A stretch of DNA of 17,863 bases from an uncultured Bacilli bacterium (GTDB lineage Bacteria; Bacillota_I; Bacilli_A; RF39; UBA660): the NCBI GenBank assembly GCA_934098445.1, contig CAKOOW010000024.1, positions 1 to 17,863 on the forward strand, written 5' to 3'. Positions 7,648 through 14,406 of this stretch are shown here, in pieces (position 1 is the first letter of the stretch; every line of letters begins with the position of its first letter). The notes below the pieces were generated by a model. The model did no database searches. It was not told the origin of the DNA and saw only the letters and a program-made list of their open reading frames with translations. Made by a program: the position numbers and the translations under genes.

Positions 7648-9375
7648 CTAATTATCTTTCTTTTCTAAAGTACTTTTTAAAGTTTTATAGTAATCTGGTT
7701 CAATAACATCAATAGCGTTGATACTACATTCTAAAGATTTTTTATATTCTCCTTTATAAAATAAATCTTCAGACTTAATTAAAGCAATGTCCAAATTATT
7801 ATTTAAAGAACGATATCGATTTCCATAAACAATACTCATCTCAGCCATATAAGCTGTCTTAATAATTTCTTTAGCTGTATTATATAATTTAATTGCCAAG
7901 TCTCTTGCTGTATCTACTCTAATATTTAAAGTCTTAATAGATATTGGCTTTTTATTTAATTCTTCTTTAACATTATCAATAGCCTGATAACTTTCTTGTA
8001 AATAAGTATAATAATAATCAGGAATACTTGGAAGATTATATTGTTTTAATTTATTTTTGGCCTTTATCAATACTTCTTTAATTTGATCTAATTGTTCACG
8101 GGATTCAAGTTCATCTTCTTTTAAGTTACCAAAAGTATCATAAAAATTATTTAATTTTTCCGTTACTTTATCTAAAGAAACATCAATTTTTTCTATTTCT
8201 CTAGCTAATCTTGTATAAGCGACTGTTTTATTACGATGATGGCTAGCTAAAGTTTCATAGTCTTTCTTGATAGCCTTTATATCTGAGGCAATCACATCTA
8301 GGACTTTTAAGTCTTCGTCATTGATATCATATGAATACTTATACTCTTTAGTTTTTCTTCTTAATTCGTTATTAGTTCTTTCTAGTTTATTAGCACGTAC
8401 TAAAGTAGTGCGCATTAAATCTTCAAAAGTCTTTTTAGCAAGTCTTTCTTTATCAAACTCATTATATAAATTATCAAAATAATCTAAGATAGTCTTTAAA
8501 TCTAGGGATGAATCCGTAATATTTAAGACATTTATTTTTTCCAGGCTACTAGCAATAGTCTTTTTAGCATCTTTAATATTATTATCTATATTTAAGTAAT
8601 CAAGATTATAACCGTCTTTGACCATATTATCTTTTATTGATTTAATATCATCAATTTTTCTGGGAATTAATTTTTCTGCCATTAAAATAATGGAAGGTCC
8701 TTCTTTAATTACTAATTCTAAGTTACCAATAAAGGTATCAAGAGCTTTAATTATCTTCGTAACTTCACTATAACTATTCTTTTCCATAGCACTTTCAAAA
8801 TTACTAAAAAGTTTATCGATATTTTCAAATTGAAGTTCTACTGGTTTACTAATATAAAGATACTCATTCTTATGATTATTATATTCATTTAAGACAAGGC
8901 GATATCTTGTCTTTAAAGAAGTAGCAATCTCCCTATTCTTTCCTTTTGATTCAGTTATCTTTTTAATTTCTTTTAAAAGATAATCGCTCTTAGCTTGTAC
9001 TAAGTAAATATCAAGCTCGACACTATTCAAAAGTTTATTTAATTCTTTATATTTTTTATTATCATATAAATCTTCAATTTTTAATAAATTATCGGTAAGT
9101 TTAGGTATATCTTCTTTTTTTATTTTGTCAAAACGTTTTTTTAAATTATCATAAACTTCTTGCATCAAATCATTATTAACTAATTCTCCAACAGTCTGCA
9201 AATTACTCATAATATCTGCTGAAATAATTTGATTTTTATTTCTTTCTAAGTTATTTATTTCTTCTAAATATTTCTTTTTTTCTTTTTTATTTATTTTATT
9301 TAGAACTATTATAATAATTATAACAGAAATAATATAATAAGTTATACCTAACAAGATGAATGTTGTTTTACTCAT
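7648..9375 (-). CDS. ezrA: EzrA septation ring regulator
   Basis: EzrA is a membrane-anchored negative regulator of FtsZ-ring assembly that also links the ring to wall synthesis. At 575 aa it is close to Bacillus EzrA (562). One N-terminal transmembrane helix (about 4-24) is followed by a long charged, Lys/Glu-rich spectrin-like coiled-coil body. The block GPSIILMAEKLIPRKIDDIK followed by KDGYNLDYLNID aligns with the family's VPKLL..IPGQI..L...GYKLEH pattern, and YGNRYRS (about 517-523) corresponds to the conserved QNR patch near the C-terminus. I moved the start to the ATG at 9375: AAAGGTGG lies 5 nt upstream and the membrane helix then begins at once. An upstream in-frame start at 9411 lies before this ribosome site, next to the predicted -10. 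Confidence 0.93.
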   Translation of the reverse strand: MSKTTFILLGITYYIISVIIIIIVLNKINKKEKKKYLEEINNLERNKNQIISADIMSNLQTVGELVNNDLMQEVYDNLKKRFDKIKKEDIPKLTDNLLKIEDLYDNKKYKELNKLLNSVELDIYLVQAKSDYLLKEIKKITESKGKNREIATSLKTRYRLVLNEYNNHKNEYLYISKPVELQFENIDKLFSNFESAMEKNSYSEVTKIIKALDTFIGNLELVIKEGPSIILMAEKLIPRKIDDIKSIKDNMVKDGYNLDYLNIDNNIKDAKKTIASSLEKINVLNITDSSLDLKTILDYFDNLYNEFDKERLAKKTFEDLMRTTLVRANKLERTNNELRRKTKEYKYSYDINDEDLKVLDVIASDIKAIKKDYETLASHHRNKTVAYTRLAREIEKIDVSLDKVTEKLNNFYDTFGNLKEDELESREQLDQIKEVLIKAKNKLKQYNLPSIPDYYYTYLQESYQAIDNVKEELNKKPISIKTLNIRVDTARDLAIKLYNTAKEIIKTAYMAEMSIVYGNRYRSLNNNLDIALIKSEDLFYKGEYKKSLECSINAIDVIEPDYYKTLKSTLEKKDN

Positions 9376-9401
9376 ATAAACCACCTTTACTATATAAGTA
9401 A

Positions 9402-9430
9402 ATAATATCATATTTTTTCACTTTAGTCAT
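9402..9430 (-). promoter_or_regulatory. Candidate ezrA promoter
   Basis: On the minus strand, ATGACT (9430-9425), a 17-bp spacer and TATTAT (9407-9402), with an extended -10 TG one base before the hexamer. It lies in the 62-bp gap after the surface-protein gene, where no terminator is visible, so read-through from upstream is also possible. Confidence 0.5.
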
Positions 9431-9437
9431 CTATATC

Positions 9438-10763
9438 TTAGTCCTCTAAATCAAGTTCATAAGGACTTTCAACTGTCCCTTCACCTTTAACAGTTAAATG
9501 ACCATCAATATTAACAACTGGCATAATTGTACAAGAATTATTAACTTTTAAGTAGCCTAAAAGGCCAACTTTATTTAGAACTATTATACTTGCCGTGTAA
9601 TAATAACTATATGGAGTTGATGTACAAACATCATTACCATTAAAAAGATAAGAATTAGTATTAGGAATACTACTAGAAAGTCCTATGATAGCCATTTCGT
9701 CAGCTGTTAAAATTCCTACTTTACTACTATAAATACCCCCGTATTCTTTATCACCAGCTTGACAGTCTAAACTTGGCGTAAAATCCGTAAATAATCTTTT
9801 GTTACCACCATAAGTAATTTGACTATAATACTTCGTGTAACTAGAATCAGAACAGAACTTTCCAGAAACAAGGTAATCATCGTATTTACTTAAATTTTCC
9901 TGATACCACTCATCCAACTTACCAGAAGCTGAACTCATATTAAAAATAGTCATTTCTTCTTTATTAGCATATTCATTGTAAGTGGTATCAAAAGCATTAT
10001 TGGGCGCTACCAATTTAATAGAGTTATCGGCATTAATACCAACAATCCTAAAGAGATAATCATCTAATCTAAAATAATTATTGGTATCATTACCCCTAAA
10101 ATAATAGGCATTATTGATTTTATAAAGACCATCTGTAATTGTCTTGCTTTGGTAATCAATTTGACTGTTGATAACAATATTGCTTTTTAGAATTTTTTCC
10201 TTAAATGTAGGTTTAATAATTTGATTAGTGGCTGCAACTTCATAAGTGCTGTGGAAAATATTTTTATCAGCCGAAGCAAGGGCAAACTCATCTTTCCACA
10301 AACGTATATTAAGTCTAGTAGCTTTACCCGGCTCTAAATCATATTTATAAAGAAGTTTCTTTTCTACAATATTGTTTTCTTCTTTAGAAACAGTTTTTAG
10401 ATTCTCTAAATTAGTTGGCTCTAAAGAAATATCGCCGTTAATATAGGCTTTTATTTTATTACTACTTAGAGTTGATGTATCTAAAACATTAAGATAAACT
10501 TGAATTGTTTTAATAACATCGCATTTATTAGTGATAGAGATACTACGAGCTTGAGTATTCTTGCCATCAATATCCTTTTGACTTTCTGGATTAATTAAAT
10601 CAATATTTTGCTCATCGCTATAGATGATACTTACACAGGAATTATCTGTTGTAGCATCAGATTTATTTTCGATTTTCCAAAGGTAATAGGTCATTATCGT
10701 TAGACCTAAGAAAGTGATAATGATACCTAGGAAAAATAATTTTTTCTTATATTTATTTTGCAT
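9438..10763 (-). CDS. Membrane-anchored DUF6273-like surface protein
   Basis: This 441-aa protein has a short basic N-terminus (MQNKYKKK) and one signal-anchor helix (about 9-30), giving type II topology with the bulk outside. Residues about 40-185 look like a beta-rich domain (NTQARSISITNKC, reminiscent of TasA-type or Ig-like folds). Residues about 210-435 resemble DUF6273-type domains, with the sequence order YYFRGNDTNNYFRLDDYLFRI, then GINADNSIKLV, ending MPVVNID..LTVKGEGTVESPYEL (compare the family's RPVINL...GTGT..NPY ending). Several cysteines in the ectodomain could form disulphides. The weak ribosome site AGAGGA is 11 nt before the ATG. Role unknown; an adhesin or envelope protein is an inference. 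Confidence 0.8.
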   Translation of the reverse strand: MQNKYKKKLFFLGIIITFLGLTIMTYYLWKIENKSDATTDNSCVSIIYSDEQNIDLINPESQKDIDGKNTQARSISITNKCDVIKTIQVYLNVLDTSTLSSNKIKAYINGDISLEPTNLENLKTVSKEENNIVEKKLLYKYDLEPGKATRLNIRLWKDEFALASADKNIFHSTYEVAATNQIIKPTFKEKILKSNIVINSQIDYQSKTITDGLYKINNAYYFRGNDTNNYFRLDDYLFRIVGINADNSIKLVAPNNAFDTTYNEYANKEEMTIFNMSSASGKLDEWYQENLSKYDDYLVSGKFCSDSSYTKYYSQITYGGNKRLFTDFTPSLDCQAGDKEYGGIYSSKVGILTADEMAIIGLSSSIPNTNSYLFNGNDVCTSTPYSYYYTASIIVLNKVGLLGYLKVNNSCTIMPVVNIDGHLTVKGEGTVESPYELDLED

Positions 10764-10786
10764 ATTTATTACTATCCTCTACCTTA

Positions 10787-10815
10787 ATAGTAATATAGGT
10801 CCTAAAGTAAGTCAA
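10787..10815 (-). promoter_or_regulatory. Proximal promoter of the DUF6273-like gene
   Basis: On the minus strand, TTGACT (10815-10810), a 17-bp spacer and TACTAT (10792-10787). Its start point would fall at about 10780, on top of the AGAGGA ribosome site (10780-10775), giving a nearly absent leader. The distal promoter may therefore matter more. Confidence 0.45.
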
Positions 10816-10860
10816 GAATCATTCCGCAAAATATCCAAATATTTGATTGATTAATAGTTA

Positions 10861-10893
10861 TTAAAGTATCTTTTTTGATGTCATCTCCTCCTT
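10861..10893 (-). other. Strong Shine-Dalgarno and 7-codon leader ORF
   Basis: On the minus strand AAGGAGGAG (10893-10885) runs directly into ATG (10884), followed by ACA TCA AAA AAG ATA CTT TAA (MTSKKIL). The ribosome site is one of the best in the window but abuts the ATG, which is unusually close. It lies in the leader made by the distal promoter, about 100 bp before the surface-protein start. It could be a leader peptide, a ribosome standby site or a gene remnant. Confidence 0.3.
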
Positions 10894-10961
10894 AAATCTT
10901 TATTATTATTTAAAATATTACCATACTTTTATTTTTTCATTGCCCTTTCTTTTGTAAATTC

Positions 10962-10990
10962 ATAATAGCACCGTTCAATTCATTTGTCCA
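10962..10990 (-). promoter_or_regulatory. Distal promoter upstream of the DUF6273-like gene
   Basis: On the minus strand, TGGACA (10990-10985), a 17-bp spacer and TATTAT (10967-10962) with an extended -10 TGC directly before it. It would give a leader of about 190 nt before the ATG at 10763. The whole gene-free stretch 10764-11091 consists of this promoter, the leader with its mini-ORF, the proximal promoter and the nrnA terminator. Confidence 0.5.
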
Positions 10991-11070
10991 GACATTTTTG
11001 GCTTTTTTATTTATTTTTTTTACTGAGTTACGCTAAGCAAATTTGATTTTTAATTGGCAAAAATAAATTT

Positions 11071-11103
11071 AAAAAAGACAAGTAAACATTTCTACTTGTC
11101 TTT
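11071..11103 (-). terminator. Intrinsic terminator overlapping the nrnA stop
   Basis: Minus-strand stem AAAGACAAGTA (11103-11093) / TACTTGTCTTT (11084-11074): 11 perfect pairs, an 8-nt loop and six T. The left arm contains the last codons (Lys-Asp-Lys) and the TAG of nrnA. Confidence 0.92.
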
Positions 11104-12042
11104 GCAGGCTTCATCTAAGTCTTTAATTAAATTATCAATATCTTCACTATTAGGCGTACGAACACCACTAGCAAAAGCATGACCGCCGCCGTTATATTTG
11201 GTTGCAATTTCGTTAATAACCGGACCACGAGAGCGAATATTTACTTTATAAACTTTATTTTTCGCGTCAAAAGTAATAAAAGCCCACGCTTTAACTTCTT
11301 TAATATAATTAAAATTGTTAACCATATTACTGGCCGTACCACTGTCAACAGCAAATTTTTCAATTAATTCGTTATCGATTTTGATATAAGCAAATCCATT
11401 TTCAGTTACGGTTAAATGTTCTGCTAAATAGCCTTGAAATCTGATCTCATTTAAAGGTCGTTCATACAATTTTATATATAATTTTGTAAAATCTAGATTA
11501 GTTTTCTCAATAAGACGACTAACAATTTCAAATGTTTTAGCGGTCGTATAAGGAAGTAAGAAACGGTCACTATCAGAAATAATCCCACAAAATAAATTTT
11601 CAGCTACAGAAGTTGTTAATTTTAATTTAGTATTAAAAATTAACTCAGTAACTAATTGGGCAGCTGAACAACTAGTGGTATCAACTATTTCTAACTCTCC
11701 CATTTTATCTTCAAAAGGATGATGATCAATTTTAATAACTTCTTTATATTTACTAAAAGTAGCTCCATCAATACGGTAAATGTTAGGAACATCAACGACT
11801 ATTAATAAAGCATCTCCTAGTTCATCTTCATTGATTTTATCTAAAGTCCCATAGGTCTTAAAACGAGAAACACTTTGACCAACGGCATAGACATTTTTAT
11901 TAGGAAATGTCGCTTTAATACTGTCTCTTAAGGCAATCTGGGTAGTAACAGCATCAGGATCAGGTCCTATATGACGAGCTACTACAATTGTGTCGTATTT
12001 TTTTATCTTTTGATAAATTTTTCTATAAATTGAATTCAACAC
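11092..12042 (-). CDS. nrnA: NrnA-type DHH phosphoesterase (nanoRNase/pAp phosphatase)
   Basis: Cytosolic DHH-DHHA1 enzyme of 316 aa, the usual length. In this family NrnA degrades 2-5-nt RNA oligomers and removes the 3'-phosphate from pAp. The metal-binding motifs are present: RHIGPDPDA (about 23-31, the family's HxxPDxDA), VVDVP (about 87-91), IDHHPFED (DHH) and the C-terminal substrate-binding GGGHAFASG. The start is a GTG at 12042 with AGGAG 7 nt upstream; that ribosome site sits in the last codons of ackA, whose stop ends 4 bp before the GTG, indicating translational coupling. A terminator follows immediately. Confidence 0.93.
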   Translation of the reverse strand: MLNSIYRKIYQKIKKYDTIVVARHIGPDPDAVTTQIALRDSIKATFPNKNVYAVGQSVSRFKTYGTLDKINEDELGDALLIVVDVPNIYRIDGATFSKYKEVIKIDHHPFEDKMGELEIVDTTSCSAAQLVTELIFNTKLKLTTSVAENLFCGIISDSDRFLLPYTTAKTFEIVSRLIEKTNLDFTKLYIKLYERPLNEIRFQGYLAEHLTVTENGFAYIKIDNELIEKFAVDSGTASNMVNNFNYIKEVKAWAFITFDAKNKVYKVNIRSRGPVINEIATKYNGGGHAFASGVRTPNSEDIDNLIKDLDEACKDK

Positions 12043-12046
12043 TTAT

Positions 12047-13243
12047 TTACTCCTGATTTTCTTTTAAGAAACTATAGGTGTCACGAGCAATCATAACCTC
12101 TTCGTCAGTCGGAATAACATAAATAGGAACGCTAGAAGTAGAAGAAGAAATAATACCTTCTTTACCAAAACGAGTAGCCTCATTCTTATCACGATCAATT
12201 TTTATTCCTAATGCTCCTAGACGGTCCACTATCATACGACGAACATGAGCAGAATTCTCACCAACACCGGCCGTAAAGACTAGCATATCGCAACCACCTA
12301 ATTCAACGTAAAACTGGGCAATATACTTTACAATAGAATTAACAAGTAAATGATGCGCTAAAATAGCACGATGATCGCCATCTGTAATACGAGCTTCGAT
12401 ATCTCTAAAGTCACTAGAAATACCACTAATTCCTAACATACCACTTTTCTTATTAAGAATAGTATCGATTTCGTCTAAAGACATACCTGTTTCTTTCATA
12501 ATATATGGAATAATTGAGTAATCAATATCGCCACAGCGAGACCCCATAACAATTCCCGCATTAGGAGTAAAGCCCATTGTTGTATCGATACATTTGCCAT
12601 CACGAACAGCTGAAATAGAACCACCAGAACCGATATGACAAACGATTACGTTGCAATATTTACGGTCTAAAATTTCGGCAGCTTTCATAGAAATATACTT
12701 ATGACTTAAACCATGGAAACCGTATTTACGAACTCCATATTCTTTGTACCAATCATAAGGAACGGGATAAATATATTGATCTTCATCCATTGTTTGATGA
12801 AAAGCGGTATCAAAACAACCTACTTCTAAAGCATTAGGAATAGCTTTTTGAAAGGCTTCAACTCCCATAATATTAGCAGGATTATGAAGTGGCGCTAAAG
12901 GAATTAATTCTTTTAATGTCTTCATTACATCATCATCGATGATAACCGATTTATTGTATTTATCCCCACCATGCACTAAACGATGTCCTACTCCTTTAAT
13001 TTCTTCTAAATCTTTAATAACTTTCTTTTCTAAAAGAGTTTTTAAAAGAATTTCAACGGCAACCGAATGATTAGGAAGCTCGGCATGATGCTCTTCTTTA
13101 TTGCCATTTTGTTTAATAGTATAAATGCCATCATTAATCCCAATTCTTTCAAAAATTCCTGAGATTAGTACTTTGGCTTCAGGCATTTCATATAATTGGA
13201 ATTTTAATGAACTACTACCGGCATTTACTGATAATATTTTCAT
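12047..13243 (-). CDS. ackA: Acetate kinase
   Basis: Interconverts acetyl phosphate + ADP and acetate + ATP, the energy-yielding last step of fermentative acetate production. At 398 aa it is full length. Signatures in order are NAGSSSLKF (7-15, ASKHA phosphate-binding), GHRLVHGG (catalytic Arg), FDTAFHQTM (Asp and Phe), GFHGLSHKY (His), VCHIGSGGS (ATP loop), SRCGDIDYS (Arg) and FTAGVGENS (metal-binding Glu). No key residue is missing. AGAGGTG lies 8 nt before the ATG, with its own promoter upstream. It is cotranscribed with nrnA. No phosphotransacetylase gene is adjacent. Confidence 0.98.
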   Translation of the reverse strand: MKILSVNAGSSSLKFQLYEMPEAKVLISGIFERIGINDGIYTIKQNGNKEEHHAELPNHSVAVEILLKTLLEKKVIKDLEEIKGVGHRLVHGGDKYNKSVIIDDDVMKTLKELIPLAPLHNPANIMGVEAFQKAIPNALEVGCFDTAFHQTMDEDQYIYPVPYDWYKEYGVRKYGFHGLSHKYISMKAAEILDRKYCNVIVCHIGSGGSISAVRDGKCIDTTMGFTPNAGIVMGSRCGDIDYSIIPYIMKETGMSLDEIDTILNKKSGMLGISGISSDFRDIEARITDGDHRAILAHHLLVNSIVKYIAQFYVELGGCDMLVFTAGVGENSAHVRRMIVDRLGALGIKIDRDKNEATRFGKEGIISSSTSSVPIYVIPTDEEVMIARDTYSFLKENQE

Positions 13244-13264
13244 GATTTTTCACCTCTAGTACTA

Positions 13265-13293
13265 ATTATACTAAAGTTTAGAAATAATATCTA
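13265..13293 (-). promoter_or_regulatory. Candidate ackA promoter
   Basis: On the minus strand, TAGATA (13293-13288), a 17-bp spacer and a perfect TATAAT (13270-13265). The -35 overlaps the last bases of the 61-aa gene upstream. The ribosome site AGAGGTG and the ATG follow 21-27 bp downstream. Confidence 0.45.
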
Positions 13294-13476
13294 TCTTTTA
13301 AGCGCAAAAAAATCCTTATTTATATCATTTTTAGGGCAAAAACTTTGTCTTTCTAAGGCCTCTTCATCTAACTTAAATTCTGTAAAATTATAATTATAAT
13401 CACTAACATTTTCTTTTAAGTATTTATCCTTATTATCAAGATAAATAAACTCTCTTGTTTTCCTTTTAATTTTCAT
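13291..13476 (-). CDS. Unrecognised 61-aa basic/acidic small protein
   Basis: Not recognised. The protein is hydrophilic, with a Lys/Arg-rich start (MKIKRKTREF), an acidic-aromatic middle (DYNYNFTEFKLDEEALE), one Cys (residue 47) and no membrane segment. GGTGA lies about 4 nt before the ATG at 13476, and TATAAA/CATAAT stretches lie just upstream. It ends 47 bp before ackA in the same orientation, so some ackA transcription may start here. It could be a genuine small protein or a chance frame in a spacer; the ribosome site and protein-like composition favour the former. Confidence 0.5.
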   Translation of the reverse strand: MKIKRKTREFIYLDNKDKYLKENVSDYNYNFTEFKLDEEALERQSFCPKNDINKDFFALKR

Positions 13477-13781
13477 AAAATCACCATTTATATTATGAAC
13501 TAATCCTTAGAATTTATACTCTTACGTTTGGATTTTAAAATTTATCTAAATAACTATTTTTTAAAGTAGTGGTATAGTTTGTTAAGTATTTATATCCTTA
13601 GAAAGGAGTGATTCAAAAACTTATTTATATGTATGAAGAGAAGTGTCTTATAATTTTTTGTTAAGTAAAGTAATTGTAAGAAACATATTTTCTAAAGAAT
13701 AATTTCATAAAGGATAATATTTTCTTAGGCAAATTTATCTAAATGATATTTTTAAAAATCCAAAAAAAACAAGAATAAGTT
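13477..13781. other. Gene-free spacer with repeats
   Basis: This 305-bp stretch has no convincing gene. AAATTTATCTAAAT occurs at 13538-13551 and again at 13731-13744, each followed by a similar TATTTTT-AAA stretch. TGGATTTT-AAAA (from 13529) and TTTTTAAAAATCCA (13748-13761) form inverted ends. Between them, on the plus strand, AGAAAGGAGTG (13600-13610) precedes an 18-codon frame starting at a GTG, too short to assert. Confidence 0.45.
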
Positions 13782-14216
13782 CTAGATAAAGATGGAGACA
13801 ATGGTATCATTAATTTCTTTTAACTCATCAAAAGTCAAATCGGTATACTTATCTAATTTTTCAATTGGGAAACCATCAGTAAGCATCGAAACCCCAATTT
13901 CAACACAATCTAAATATTCAGAAAAGGTCTTTTCTTTTAAAGCTGCTAATTTAATAGCTTCTAAATTAATACAAAAATCTAAAAGCATATCATTTCTTTT
14001 ATTTAAGCTATCAAAACCATTAACATCTAAGATATTAAAAATTTGTTCATAAAAGCTGGTTTTGTCTTCCGGCTGGCGTTTTAAAGTTAAAAGCATTTTA
14101 ATTGCGTGATAAAATTTAGGATTTATCAGAGTACGGTTGGCTTCCAAGACTTGGTATTCTTTTTCTTTTAAAGTTTTACTAGCCGAACTAAAAAAAATTT
14201 CTTCTACATCGGTCAT
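13782..14216 (-). CDS. Unrecognised 144-aa soluble protein
   Basis: I do not recognise a family. The protein is 144 aa with no signal peptide or membrane helix; it is Leu/Glu/Lys-rich and predicted mostly helical (KTLKEKEYQVLEANRTL, NMLLDFCINLEAIKLAALKE-like helices), acidic toward the C-terminus. The ribosome site AAAGGAGGT is one of the strongest in the window, 5 nt before the ATG, which suggests efficient translation. It stands alone: a 305-bp spacer lies downstream and the thiI terminators lie upstream. A (TA)6 tract is in its upstream region. Conserved family or orphan cannot be decided by eye. Confidence 0.8.
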   Translation of the reverse strand: MTDVEEIFFSSASKTLKEKEYQVLEANRTLINPKFYHAIKMLLTLKRQPEDKTSFYEQIFNILDVNGFDSLNKRNDMLLDFCINLEAIKLAALKEKTFSEYLDCVEIGVSMLTDGFPIEKLDKYTDLTFDELKEINDTIVSIFI

Positions 14217-14264
14217 TATTAACCTCCTTTGCTAAGAAGAGTAACGAGTAGTTTTTTACCCTTC

Positions 14265-14276
14265 TATATATATATA
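14265..14276. repeat. (TA)6 tract upstream of the 144-aa gene
   Basis: Six TA units lie about 50 bp before the ATG at 14216 and about 35 bp before its ribosome site. The tract could supply a -10-like TATATA box; no clear -35 is seen. Confidence 0.5.
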
Positions 14277-14322
14277 TTAGACATAACACTCGATTTTTTT
14301 TCTTTTTTGCTAAATTTTTTCC

Positions 14323-14348
14323 AAAAATTCTAAACTTTTTGTTTAGAA
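14323..14348 (-). terminator. Second intrinsic terminator downstream of thiI
   Basis: Perfect 8-bp inverted repeat TTCTAAAC/GTTTAGAA with a 5-nt loop (14328-14348). On the minus strand the stem is followed by TTTTT (14327-14323); on the plus strand no T run follows, so it acts on minus transcripts. Confidence 0.6.
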
Positions 14349-14378
14349 AGCTCTATATTTTACTGAAAGTGATTTTTA

Positions 14379-14406
14379 GAAAAGATGTCCCCTCTAAAGG
14401 ACATCT
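14379..14406 (-). terminator. Terminator overlapping the thiI stop
   Basis: Minus-strand stem AGATGTCC (14406-14399) / GGACATCT (14390-14383) with an 8-nt loop containing the TAG of thiI. The T tract is short (TTTTC), which may explain the second hairpin 35 bp further on. Confidence 0.75.

Noticed and set aside
8267..8482. Plus-strand 71-codon frame inside ezrA
   Set aside because: Leu/Ser-rich antisense shadow of the EzrA coiled coil, with no ribosome site.
11179..11367. Plus-strand 62-codon frame inside nrnA
   Set aside because: Antisense to the conserved DHHA1 region; no start signals.
13610..13666. 18-codon plus-strand frame after AGAAAGGAGTG, considered as a small toxin peptide
   Set aside because: The start GTG is part of the ribosome-site-like run itself, the peptide (ending YEEKCLIIFC) lacks a membrane-helix pattern, and no antitoxin RNA is evident.
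13792..14052. Plus-strand 86-codon frame antisense to the 144-aa gene
   Set aside because: The minus-strand gene has a near-consensus ribosome site and a longer frame. The plus frame has neither a ribosome site nor protein-like character.
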